Source: Actinomadura hibisca NBRC 15177 (GTDB taxonomy: Bacteria > Actinomycetota > Actinomycetes > Streptosporangiales > Streptosporangiaceae). Taken from it: DNA of 64,000 nucleotides. Below are positions 7,468 to 15,555 of the stretch, in pieces. Under the pieces are notes generated by a model. It saw only the letters and a list, made by a program, of their open reading frames with translations. It was not told where the DNA came from and made no database searches. The position numbers were made by a program, and so were the translations under genes. How positions within the stretch are numbered: the stretch's first letter is position 1; every line of letters begins with the position of its first letter. The stretch is from positions 1 through 64,000 of the forward strand of contig NZ_BCRO01000011.1 of assembly GCF_001552635.1 (NCBI RefSeq), given 5' to 3'.

Positions 7468-8160
7468 ATGTCCGCGCTCATCGACACGACGGAGATGTAT
7501 CTCCGCACCATCCTGGAGCTTGAGGAAGAAGGCGTGGTCCCCAGGCGCGCCCGCATCGCCGAGCGCCTGAACCAGAGCGGTCCGACCGTCAGCCAGACGG
7601 TCGCCCGCATGGAGCGCGACGGCCTGCTGCGCGTCGCCGGGGACCGGCATCTGGAGTTGGAGGAGGACGGTCGGCGGATCGCGATGCGCGTGATGCGCAA
7701 GCACCGGCTCGCGGAGTGCCTGCTCGTCGACGTGATCGGGCTGGAGTGGGACCAGGTCCACGCCGAGGCCTCCCGCTGGCAGCACGTGATGAGCGACGCC
7801 GTCGAACGCCTGGTCCTGGAGTTGTTGCGGCACCCGAAGGAGTCGCCCTACGGCAACCCGATCCCGGGTCTGGAGGAGCTGGGGGAGAAGGACGCCGTGG
7901 CTCCGTTCCTCGACGAGGACATGGTCGGCCTCAGCGACCTGAAGGCCGGGCCGGGCGGTGCGAGCGTGGTGGTGCGGCGCATCGGTGAGCCGGTCCAGAC
8001 CGACGCCCGGATGATGTCCGTCCTGCGGCGGGCCGGGGTGCGCCCCGGCGCGGTCGTGAGCGTGGCATCGTCGCCCGGCGGCGTGCTGGTCGGCAGCGGC
8101 GCGGAGGCCGTCGAACTGCCCGCGCAGACCGCCGCGCACGTCTTCGTGACCAAGCGCTGA
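7468..8160 (+). CDS. DtxR/IdeR-family regulator with altered metal ligands
   Basis: A 230-residue protein with the three domains of DtxR: winged helix (residues 1-73), dimerisation and metal domain (74-140), and an SH3-like FeoA domain (150-228). The numbering matches DtxR exactly. Ancillary-site residues H79, E83 and H98 are present, as are M10 and H106. The two other primary-site ligands differ: Cys102 of DtxR is Ser and Glu105 is Gln (the segment reads HAEASRWQHVMS). In DtxR these residues activate DNA binding with ferrous iron, so this protein may sense another metal, bind weakly or act independently of metal. It follows the PEBP-like gene by eight bases and is followed by a strong terminator. 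Confidence 0.88.
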   Translation: MSALIDTTEMYLRTILELEEEGVVPRRARIAERLNQSGPTVSQTVARMERDGLLRVAGDRHLELEEDGRRIAMRVMRKHRLAECLLVDVIGLEWDQVHAEASRWQHVMSDAVERLVLELLRHPKESPYGNPIPGLEELGEKDAVAPFLDEDMVGLSDLKAGPGGASVVVRRIGEPVQTDARMMSVLRRAGVRPGAVVSVASSPGGVLVGSGAEAVELPAQTAAHVFVTKR

Positions 8161-8188
8161 GGCGGGCAGGGCGAGGAACGACCAGCAC

Positions 8189-8226
8189 GGCGGCCCCGGA
8201 CCGATATCGCACGGTCCGGGGCCGCC
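8189..8226. terminator. terminator hairpin after the dtxR-type gene
   Basis: A 15-base perfect stem (8189-8203 with 8212-8226) with an 8-base loop, 28 bp after the stop codon. It separates the dtxR-type gene from the convergent hydrolase gene. The remaining 120 bp to that gene hold nothing I recognise. Confidence 0.75.
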
Positions 8227-8350
8227 GAACGCCCAGGCCGACACTGCCTCCGTGCGGATCGGTGACCCTAGTCGCCTGCTCCTGTTTTGATCGCGGCTGA
8301 GACGGTGCGGTGTCACGGCGGTGGTGGTTCACCTACCGTCCGCGCAGCCT

Positions 8351-9190
8351 CTATGCCGTGAAGAAGTCGGCGAGTGCGCGGGCGATCCGGACGGGCGCGT
8401 TCTCCGTCGGGATGTGCCCTGCGTCCGGGATGCGCACGAGGGTGGTGTGCGGGATCTCGGCGGCGAACCGCTCGGCGTACGCCACCTTCTGGAAACCGTC
8501 GTCCTCGCCCCAGACCAGCAGCTTGGGCGTCGTGTCCCGCCGCAGGGCGGGGACGGCCTCCCGGGTGTAACGGTTGTCGGCCGCGCCCACCATGGCCATC
8601 CAGGAGCGGCGGACCCGCGCGTCGGTCCACGGGTCCAGGTAGTCGGTGATCAGTTGCTCCGAGGCGGCACCGGCCAGCGCCTCCGTCACGGCCCGCCGCC
8701 GGGCGGAGAGAAGCTCGTCGGCGGTGATCGCGGCGACGGCCGCCGGGTCCCGGAACCGGGCCACGCTGGACACCGGCCAGGAGTCGTAGGTGACGGAGTT
8801 GACCAGTGCCAGCCGGGACACCTCCAGCCGGTCATGGACGAGGAGGTGCTGGGCGACGGCGCCGCCGATGTCGTGGCCCGCCACGGCGACCGGCCCGGAG
8901 AGCCCCAGCGCGGCGGCGAAGCGCGCCACCCAGTCCGCGAGGGCCGGGACCGCGCCCGTTTCCAGGGTGAGTTCGCCTCCCGAGCGCCCGAGTCCGGGGA
9001 GGTCGACCGCGATGGGGCGCAGGCCCGCCGCGCCTAGGCGGTCCATCACCGGGAGCCAGACCCGGCTCCAGTAGGTTCCGTGCAGCAGGAGCACGGCCGG
9101 GCCGTCCTGCTCCACGGTCAGGTAGCTGGCCGGTTCGCCGTCGACCAGGACCTCGGTCCGCAGCACCGTCGATTCGATGATTTCGCTCAT
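8351..9190 (-). CDS. alpha/beta hydrolase with aspartate nucleophile (epoxide hydrolase/dehalogenase-like)
   Basis: A 279-residue soluble alpha/beta hydrolase. The oxyanion motif is HGTYW (residues 37-41). The nucleophile elbow reads AGHDIGG with Asp107 where serine hydrolases have Ser; this is the arrangement of epoxide hydrolases and haloalkane dehalogenases. A later acid lies in WGEDDG and the catalytic histidine in DAGHIPTEN. Substrate is not predictable. It is divergent from the GlxA-type araC regulator only 71 bp away, which probably controls it. Confidence 0.85.
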   Translation of the reverse strand: MSEIIESTVLRTEVLVDGEPASYLTVEQDGPAVLLLHGTYWSRVWLPVMDRLGAAGLRPIAVDLPGLGRSGGELTLETGAVPALADWVARFAAALGLSGPVAVAGHDIGGAVAQHLLVHDRLEVSRLALVNSVTYDSWPVSSVARFRDPAAVAAITADELLSARRRAVTEALAGAASEQLITDYLDPWTDARVRRSWMAMVGAADNRYTREAVPALRRDTTPKLLVWGEDDGFQKVAYAERFAAEIPHTTLVRIPDAGHIPTENAPVRIARALADFFTA

Positions 9191-9261
9191 GGGACCACCG
9201 TGGCCGAGGCCGTTCTCCCTGGCCGAGAGTCTGGAATGACACCTTTAGATACATTCTTGCC

Positions 9262-10230
9262 ATGTCGCTTCATCGTGTGGTGGCCCTCCTCACCCCGCCG
9301 CAGTCGCCCTTCGAGCTGGCCAGTGCCTTCGAGGTCTTCGGCGTCGCCCCGCCGGACGCGCCGCCCCGCTACGGTTTCCGGGTCTGCGCGGAGCGTCCCG
9401 GGCTCCTGCCGACCGGCGCTGGCTACACGATGCTCGTCGAGGCAGGACTGTCCGCTCTGCGGGAGGCGGACACCGTGGTCGTCCCCGGTCGGCAACCTCC
9501 GGACGCGCCCGTGTCGCCGGACGTCGTCGAGGCGCTGCGAGACGCTCACCGGCGCGGGGCGAGGATCGTCGCGATCTGCACGGGCGCGTTCGTCCTCGCG
9601 CAGGCCGGACTGCTCGACGGCCGCCGCGCCACCACCCACTGGCGCAGCGCCGACCGGCTCGCCGCCGCCTTCCCCGAGGTGCACGTGGATCCGGACGTGC
9701 TCTTCGTCGACCACGGCGACGTGGCGACCAGCGCCGGGACCGGCGCGGGCATCGACCTGTGCCTTCACCTGGTGCGTTCCGACCACGGGGCGGCGTACGC
9801 CTCCCAGGTCGCCCGGCGCATGGTCCTGCCGCCGCACCGGGAGGGCAGCCAGCTCCAGTACGCCGCGCAGCCCGCCCCGGCCAGGACGGACGAGTCGCTG
9901 GCGCCGCTGCTGGAGTGGGCCGCCTCCCGCCTCGACGCCCGGCTGACCCTCGACCACCTCGCCGAACGCGCCGGCCTGTCCAGCCGGACCCTCGCCCGGC
10001 GGTTCACCGAGCAGCTCGGCACCAGCCCGGGGCAGTGGCTGCTCGGCCGACGCCTCGACGCGGCACGGATACTGCTGGAACAGACCGACCTTCCGGTGGA
10101 GGCCATCGCCACCCGGGTCGGCCTCGCCTCAGCCGTCAACCTGCGCCGCCGCTTCCGGACCCACTTCGGCACCACACCCGGCGCTTACCGGCGGACCTTC
10201 GCCGATCCGGCGAGGCCGGTCAGCCCGTGA
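9262..10230 (+). CDS. GlxA-type AraC-family regulator (DJ-1/PfpI plus HTH)
   Basis: A 322-residue regulator. Residues 1-180 are a DJ-1/PfpI-like domain with the nucleophile-elbow region AICTGAFVLAQAGLLDG; residues about 220-315 carry two AraC helix-turn-helix motifs (LDHLAERAGLSSRTLARRF and VEAIATRVGLASAVNLRRRF). This architecture is GlxA/FtrA. It diverges from the hydrolase gene, its likely target. In the gap GAATG and CATTC half-sites lie 16 bases apart near 9233-9258, close to its own start. The 3' end overlaps the convergent DUF1345 gene by 11 bp. Confidence 0.88.
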   Translation: MSLHRVVALLTPPQSPFELASAFEVFGVAPPDAPPRYGFRVCAERPGLLPTGAGYTMLVEAGLSALREADTVVVPGRQPPDAPVSPDVVEALRDAHRRGARIVAICTGAFVLAQAGLLDGRRATTHWRSADRLAAAFPEVHVDPDVLFVDHGDVATSAGTGAGIDLCLHLVRSDHGAAYASQVARRMVLPPHREGSQLQYAAQPAPARTDESLAPLLEWAASRLDARLTLDHLAERAGLSSRTLARRFTEQLGTSPGQWLLGRRLDAARILLEQTDLPVEAIATRVGLASAVNLRRRFRTHFGTTPGAYRRTFADPARPVSP

Positions 10231-10900
10231 GCCAGCGGATCGCGAGCGCCACCACGACGGCGTTGAAGAAGAAGCTGAACACGCTGTGCACGATCACCCG
10301 GCGGCGCATCGACGTGCTGGTGACGGTCACGTCGGAGACCGCGAACGAGGTCCCGAGCGTGAAGGAGAAGTAGACGAACTCCGTCAGCGTCGGCCACCGG
10401 CACTCGGGGAAGGCCAGCCCGCCCCCGGCGAAGTGCGCCCGGACGTAGAGCTGGGCGTAGGCCATGTGCAGCAGGAACCAGGAGGTCAGCACGGCCGCCG
10501 CCGCGGCCCACTCCGGTGGCATGTCACCACGCGTGCCCTGCTGCTCGGCCAGCAGCAGCACCAGCCCACCGGCCAGCCCCGATCCGCTGACCGCCAGCAC
10601 CAGGAGCGTGGTGTACCAGCTCGGCCCCGCGAGGTGGCGCAGCTCGGCCTCCTCCTCCCTGGCCGGGATCGCCCGGTGCATCAGCGTCCAGGTGAGCGCG
10701 ATGTAGGCCAGCGCGAGCACGTTCCACGTCACCAGCAGCTCGGAGCCGAGCGGGCTGCCCAGCCGCCATGACCAGAGCACGGCGAATGCGATCAGGCTGA
10801 GCTCCAGAACCGCCAACACCCGTTTGCCCACGCGCCATGCGTACCAGCTCCGAGGCCCCGCGCCGGGGCGGCGCGGCCTCCGCCGGGCCGACACCGGCAA
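10220..10900 (-). CDS. DUF1345 integral membrane protein
   Basis: A 226-residue membrane protein with five or six predicted helices. The family signature is at the C-terminal half: EFVYFSFTLGTSFAVSDV followed by RRRVIVHSVFSFFFNAVVVA. Function is unknown for the family; members often sit beside metal or stress genes. Its 3' end overlaps the araC-type gene tail to tail. No other gene appears to share its transcript. Confidence 0.85.
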   Translation of the reverse strand: MPVSARRRPRRPGAGPRSWYAWRVGKRVLAVLELSLIAFAVLWSWRLGSPLGSELLVTWNVLALAYIALTWTLMHRAIPAREEEAELRHLAGPSWYTTLLVLAVSGSGLAGGLVLLLAEQQGTRGDMPPEWAAAAAVLTSWFLLHMAYAQLYVRAHFAGGGLAFPECRWPTLTEFVYFSFTLGTSFAVSDVTVTSTSMRRRVIVHSVFSFFFNAVVVALAIRWLTG

Positions 10901-10992
10901 CCGGTTTTACCTCCGGACGGCGGGAACGCGGTCAGGGTCGCCCACCACGTTCACCAGCCGTTCGGAGGAGCTGAGGGCCGTCCGTGTCGGCG

Positions 10993-12345
10993 CTACGCCT
11001 CCAGCGCGGCCAGCACCTCGGCTGCGGCGCGGTGGCCGGAGCGCACTGCGCCGTCCATGTAGCCGTTCCAGATGTCGGAGGTCTCCGCACCGGCCCAGTG
11101 GAGGCGTCCGACCGGTTCGGCGAGGGCCGCGCCGTACTGCGTCCACACCCCGGCGCCCAGGCGGCCGCCGTAGCAGCCCCGCGTGTACTCCTCCTCCATC
11201 CAGTTCTGCTCGGCGTAGTCGATCGGGTTCTGCGCGTCGGGCCCGAACAGCTTCACCAGGGTGGCCACCACCGACGCGCGGCGCTCCTCGGGCGACAGGC
11301 GACCGGCGCTGCGGGCGTGGGCGCCCTCGAAGAAGCCGACGATGACGCCGCGCGACGCGTCCGGCGGCGAGTTGTCCAGGGTGACGCTCAGCTCGCCGTC
11401 CAGGTCGAAGGCGAAGCCGTTGAGCCCCGCCTCGCGCCAGAACGGGGTCGGGTAGGCGACCTGCACCTTGATCACCGAGCCCATCGGGATCTGCTGGGTG
11501 AGGCCGTCGCGGGAGGCGGGGAGCGCGGGCTCGTAGGTGAGGCGACCGGCGAGCGTGGGCGGGATCGCGACGACGGCGCGCCGCGCGGTGACCTGGCCGC
11601 CGTCGAAGTGCACCTCGACGCCGTCCGGGCCGTGGGAGATCTTCCGGACGGGGGAGCCGAGCCGGACGGCGTCCCCGAGCGCGTCGGCCAGGCGCTCGGA
11701 GATCTGGTGGGTTCCGCCGACGACGCGCAGCTCCTGCGCTCCGCCGGTGGTCGCGACGAGGCTGTCGAGCATGCCGCCCGACTTGATGTAGAAGAGGAAG
11801 TGCAGCAGGGACATCTCGGCCGGTTCGGCGGAGAACAGCGCCGTGACGACCGCGCCCCAGAACGCCAGGACCTCGGCGTTCCCGGTGTTGGCGCGCAGCC
11901 ACTCGTCCAGGGTCCGCCGGTCCAGCTCGGCGGCCCGGGGCGACAGCCAGGGCGCCGACAGCGAGACCGTCTCGGCGATCGTTTCGAGCTCGCCCTGCAA
12001 CCGCCCGGCCTCGATCGCCGCCTCCAGGGACAGGCCGAAGGTCTCGTCGGAGTAGGTGGTGAGCGTTCCGTTGTAGAACGTCACCGCCGCGCCGTCGTCG
12101 TAGGTCGGGAACGTCTCCAGGCCGAGTTCGGCGACCAGCGCGAGCACCTCGGTCTGGCCGGGGCCGATCCACTGGCCGCCCATCTCGACGGGCACCCCGC
12201 CGGCCAGGTGGCTCCCGAGGTTGCGGCCCCCGACACGGTCCCGCGCTTCCAGCACCGTGACGGTCCGGCCCGCGGCGCGGAGCGTCCGGGCGGCGGTCAG
12301 GCCCGCGAGCCCGGCGCCGATGACGACAACATCTGATCGCGTCAT
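10993..12345 (-). CDS. flavin-containing amine oxidase
   Basis: A 450-residue FAD enzyme of the monoamine oxidase group, which oxidises primary amines to aldehydes with release of ammonia and hydrogen peroxide. The N-terminus has the dinucleotide motif VVIGAGLAGLTAARTL, then EARDRVGGR. The C-terminus reads GRLHWAGAETSDIWNGYMDGA, the FAD-closing signature of MAO, tyramine and putrescine oxidases. No signal peptide. It diverges from a TetR gene, with a 20-bp operator-like palindrome just upstream of its start (12358-12379). A paralogue follows downstream of the TetR gene with the same operator, so both enzymes are probably induced together by an amine. Confidence 0.9.
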   Translation of the reverse strand: MTRSDVVVIGAGLAGLTAARTLRAAGRTVTVLEARDRVGGRNLGSHLAGGVPVEMGGQWIGPGQTEVLALVAELGLETFPTYDDGAAVTFYNGTLTTYSDETFGLSLEAAIEAGRLQGELETIAETVSLSAPWLSPRAAELDRRTLDEWLRANTGNAEVLAFWGAVVTALFSAEPAEMSLLHFLFYIKSGGMLDSLVATTGGAQELRVVGGTHQISERLADALGDAVRLGSPVRKISHGPDGVEVHFDGGQVTARRAVVAIPPTLAGRLTYEPALPASRDGLTQQIPMGSVIKVQVAYPTPFWREAGLNGFAFDLDGELSVTLDNSPPDASRGVIVGFFEGAHARSAGRLSPEERRASVVATLVKLFGPDAQNPIDYAEQNWMEEEYTRGCYGGRLGAGVWTQYGAALAEPVGRLHWAGAETSDIWNGYMDGAVRSGHRAAAEVLAALEA

Positions 12346-12357
12346 GTGACGCCTCCA

Positions 12358-12379
12358 AAGTCGGTCGGTTGTCCGACTT
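12358..12379. promoter_or_regulatory. TetR operator, copy 1
   Basis: AAGTCGG and CCGACTT arms (7 bases each, perfect) with an 8-base centre. It lies 12 bp before the first amine oxidase start and upstream of the divergent tetR. The inner 20 bp match the second copy at 13125-13144 in 17 of 20 positions with the same symmetry. Confidence 0.75.
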
Positions 12380-12446
12380 GAATGTAGGGCGCGGCACGAT
12401 GGGGTGCAAGAGTGGTGCCGGTGGACATCGTCGAACGAGGGGCGGA

Positions 12447-13085
12447 GTGACAGTGGCGTACGTCAGGGCGGCGGAGCGCGAGGAGCAGATCGTCGCGGCG
12501 GCCATCCGGGTGCTCGGCGAGACGGGCGTCCCGAACACCACGCTGCGCGCCGTCGCCGCCGAGGCGGGCGTCCCGCTGGGCACGCTGCACTACGTCTTCC
12601 CGAGCAAGGACAAGCTGCTGCGCGCCGTGCTCGCCACCGTCATCGGCGACATCTCGGAAGCGCTGGTGGCCGGATCGGAACTCGACCGGGGCATGGCGCA
12701 CGCCCTGCGCCAGGGCGTCACCAGCTTCTGGGACAAGCTGGTCGAGGGCGGCATCGGACTGCAGCTCATGCAGTACGAACTGGCCTCCTACTCGCTGCGG
12801 AGCGAGCCCGGCGGGGGGCTGGCCCGGTTGCAGTACGAGCGCTACAGCTCGGTCGTCACCGAGTTCTGCGAGCAGGCGGCGCGGGCCGCGGGGGAGCGCT
12901 GCGCCGTCGGGTTCGACACCCTCGGGCGCATCGCGCTCGCGCAGGTGGACGGCCTGATCCTGCAGTACGTCGCCGACCCCGATCCCGACCGTGCCCGCCG
13001 CGACCTCGACCACGCCCTGGACATGCTCGTCCTGTTCGCCGATCCGCGACCCGTGCCGCGCCGTGCGTCCGGCCGTTCCGGCTGA
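12447..13085 (+). CDS. TetR-family regulator of the amine oxidases
   Basis: A 212-residue TetR/BetI-like repressor. Helix-turn-helix residues read LRAVAAEAGVPLGTLHYVFPSKDKLL; the remainder is the helical ligand domain. The frame is open from 12369, but that would cover the promoter palindrome. I start at the GTG at 12447, with the GTG at 12453 equally possible; GAGGGG lies 4 or 10 bases upstream respectively. It sits between two flavin amine oxidase genes, and matching 20-bp palindromes lie before both, which makes it the likely common repressor with an amine or aldehyde ligand (inference). Confidence 0.85.
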   Translation: MTVAYVRAAEREEQIVAAAIRVLGETGVPNTTLRAVAAEAGVPLGTLHYVFPSKDKLLRAVLATVIGDISEALVAGSELDRGMAHALRQGVTSFWDKLVEGGIGLQLMQYELASYSLRSEPGGGLARLQYERYSSVVTEFCEQAARAAGERCAVGFDTLGRIALAQVDGLILQYVADPDPDRARRDLDHALDMLVLFADPRPVPRRASGRSG

Positions 13086-13124
13086 CCGCCGCCTCTTGCC
13101 CCGGGTGTCGGGGGCGCTTACTGT

Positions 13125-13144
13125 AGTCGGACGGACGTCCGACT
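13125..13144. promoter_or_regulatory. TetR operator, copy 2
   Basis: AGTCGGACG, two bases, CGTCCGACT: a perfect 20-bp palindrome 122 bp before the second amine oxidase. It has the same geometry and nearly the same sequence as the site at 12358-12379, so one TetR protein probably controls both oxidases. Confidence 0.8.
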
Positions 13145-13266
13145 TATAGTTTGCGTGACGACCGTGGGTCTGCCAGAACGCCGGGACGCTCCGGCGGGCC
13201 CATGGTGAGGACGTCGGCCACCCCGCTCCCGCAGGGCGACCGGCTGGCATCCGAGGGAGACGACCT

Positions 13267-14649
13267 TTGAACCAGGCACGCGAGGGCACGAGCGCCGCGG
13301 ACGAACGATCCGTGTCCACCACCGTGGCGGTCGTCGGCGCAGGCATGTCCGGGTTGATCGCGGCCCGGTCCCTGCACCGCCGGGGGATCGACGTGCTCGT
13401 CCTGGAATCGGCGGACCGTCCCGGCGGACGGATGATGGCCGAGACGTCGCCGCTGGGTTCGCGGGTCGACCTGGGCGGGCAGTGGGTGGGCCACGGCCAC
13501 CACCGGTTCACGGCCCTGGCGGACGAACTCGGCACCACGCTGTTCGCGATGCGCACGCCGAAGCTGCCGGACATCGTCCAGGGATCCCGGCGCGTCCCGG
13601 TGCTGGGCCCGACGATGTTGACGACCGGCGCGGTGCTCCTGATGTGGGAGCTCCGGTCGAGGCTCGGAGCGCCCGGACGATGGGACGCGCAGACGGTCGA
13701 AGCCCGGCTGGGCAAGGTGCCGGGCCGTCAGGCCCGCAGGCTCCTCGAAGTGCTCGTCGAGGTCTCGACGACGGCGGACCTGGACCGCTACTCGATGCGG
13801 GACTTCGCCGGGATGGTCCGCTTCCAGGGCGGCCTGACCGCGATGATGTCGACGAAGGGCGGCGCGCAGGAGGGCCTCATCGCCGAGGGCGCGGGGACAT
13901 TGCCCGAGCGGCTGGCCGCCGAACTCGGTCCCCGGGTGCTGACCGGTCGGCGGGTCACCTCGATCCAGCGCGGTGAGGACGGCGTGACGCTCCGGACGGC
14001 CGCCGGCGCGGTCCGGACCGCCAAGGTGATCGTGTCGGTGCCCCCGCCGATGTCGGCCCGCATCAGCCACGACCCTCCGCTCCCGGCGGACCGGACCGCG
14101 CTTGAGCAGGGCACTTATATGGGCTCGGTGTACAAGGCGATCGCGGTCTACGAGCGCCCCTTCTGGCGGGACCAGAGGGAGCACGCCGAGTTCATGCTCC
14201 TCGACGATCCGGGCGTCGCGGTCTTCGACACCACGCCGCCGGACGGGCCGGGGCACTTGTGCTTCCTCGTGGCGGGCGCCGAAGCCAGGGCGCTCGACGG
14301 ACGGGAGCCCGCCGACCGTCGTCAGGCCCTGCTCGGCCCGCTCGTGCCCCACCTGGGGACTGGAGTTCTCCAGCCGGTGAGCTGGCACGAGAAGTCTTGG
14401 CACCTCGACGAGCACGTCGGCGGCGGGTACGCGGCGCTGCCGCTGCCGGGAAGCGGCAACGGTCGCCTGCCCGTTCCGTCAGGGCCGGTCGGCGACATCC
14501 ACTGGGCCGGGACCGAGACCGCGAGCGAGCACGCGGGATACATCGAGGGAGCCATCGAAGCGGGGGAACGCGCGGCTCGCGAGGTGATCGAAAGCCTGCC
14601 GTCCAGCGCCGCCGCGAAGCGGGAGCCGTCGCAGGACGGAACGGCTTGA
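13267..14649 (+). CDS. flavin-containing amine oxidase, second copy
   Basis: A 460-residue FAD amine oxidase. The FAD motif VVGAGMSGLIAARSL begins near residue 22, followed by LESADRPGGR and, near the C-terminus, GDIHWAGTETASEHAGYIEGAIEAG. It shares the order of motifs with the oxidase at 10993-12345 but is clearly diverged. The start is TTG at 13267, chosen because GAGGGAGA lies six bases upstream; a GTG at 13312 is the alternative. The perfect TetR-type palindrome in its promoter ties it to the same regulon. The two oxidases may act on different amines of one pathway. Confidence 0.87.
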   Translation: MNQAREGTSAADERSVSTTVAVVGAGMSGLIAARSLHRRGIDVLVLESADRPGGRMMAETSPLGSRVDLGGQWVGHGHHRFTALADELGTTLFAMRTPKLPDIVQGSRRVPVLGPTMLTTGAVLLMWELRSRLGAPGRWDAQTVEARLGKVPGRQARRLLEVLVEVSTTADLDRYSMRDFAGMVRFQGGLTAMMSTKGGAQEGLIAEGAGTLPERLAAELGPRVLTGRRVTSIQRGEDGVTLRTAAGAVRTAKVIVSVPPPMSARISHDPPLPADRTALEQGTYMGSVYKAIAVYERPFWRDQREHAEFMLLDDPGVAVFDTTPPDGPGHLCFLVAGAEARALDGREPADRRQALLGPLVPHLGTGVLQPVSWHEKSWHLDEHVGGGYAALPLPGSGNGRLPVPSGPVGDIHWAGTETASEHAGYIEGAIEAGERAAREVIESLPSSAAAKREPSQDGTA

Positions 14650-14849
14650 GCGCCGGGAACGGCGTGCTCACCGGCGCGGGCGGCGGACTCGTCGCGTCGT
14701 GACCGAGGGCTTCGCGGCCGCTCCGTCCCGCTGGAAAGCGGCATGGTGCGATCGATCTGATGCCCCGTGGCCTCACCGGTCCGGCAAGGCACGGGACACC
14801 GGATGCGGGACGGACCTGACCGCTGAACCGGCTGGTCGCGCCGCCGCGG
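14650..14849. other. gap with no recognised feature
   Basis: Between the convergent amine oxidase and EF-hand genes I see no strong hairpin, no open frame with coding bias and no repeat. Confidence 0.4.
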
Positions 14850-15410
14850 TCAGCCCAGCAGGCTACCGAAGTACCGGTTCCCGGGGCTGGCGGGATCTTC
14901 GTTGGTGAAGTAGTCGCGAACGCCGGCGCGGGCCTCGTCCCGTGAGATGCCGTTGCTCTGGTCCAGGTCCAGGGCCCGGAAGACCTCGGCGCATTCCGCT
15001 TCGGAGATGTTGCCGACCGCGGACTGGACGGCGTGGAACTCGCTGAAGCTGATGACCCCGTCCCCGTTGGTGTCGCACAGGTCGAACACCGCGTCGCTCA
15101 TGGGCGCCATGAGACGGTCGAACGCCCCGTCGTCGCCGCCGGCGAAGACCTGGCGCAGGCCGTCGGAGTACTGCTTGGCGGTGACCTTCGACGCGTCGCC
15201 CGCGCCGACGGCGGCCTCGATGCCCTCCCAGCAGCGTTCGAAGGACGCGGTGACGGAGTTGGCCCGTGCCGAGCCGGGGGACGCGCCGAAGCGCTCGTTG
15301 AGGCGGCCGGCCAGTTCGAGGAAGTCGCCCCTGCCGATGACGCCGTTCCCGTTCGCGTCCACGAACGAGAACAGCTTCTGGAACTTGCTGTCCAGGATGT
15401 CGGCGGCCAT
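14850..15410 (-). CDS. EF-hand calcium-binding protein (calerythrin-like)
   Basis: A 186-residue acidic cytoplasmic protein with at least three EF-hand loops: DANGNGVIGRGDF at residues 18-30, DTNGDGVISFSEF near residue 112, and DLDQSNGISRDEA near residue 147. A fourth, degenerate hand is likely at residues 60-80. Length and spacing match calerythrin and related actinobacterial proteins, thought to buffer or sense calcium. GGAGAAA precedes the ATG. It is a single gene between the amine oxidases and the terpenoid locus; there is no evidence that it belongs to either. Confidence 0.9.
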   Translation of the reverse strand: MAADILDSKFQKLFSFVDANGNGVIGRGDFLELAGRLNERFGASPGSARANSVTASFERCWEGIEAAVGAGDASKVTAKQYSDGLRQVFAGGDDGAFDRLMAPMSDAVFDLCDTNGDGVISFSEFHAVQSAVGNISEAECAEVFRALDLDQSNGISRDEARAGVRDYFTNEDPASPGNRYFGSLLG

Positions 15411-15555
15411 TGGTTTCTCCTTTTCGCGGGTGATCGATCGAGTCGCCTATTTGTTTCCCTGCGACGCGTTGACCCGAACGCGAGGGACGCCTTACCTTCG
15501 GGCTGGCAATGTGGGCCGTGAGATGGTCGCGCTCGGCATTTTCATCGCTCGCCCA

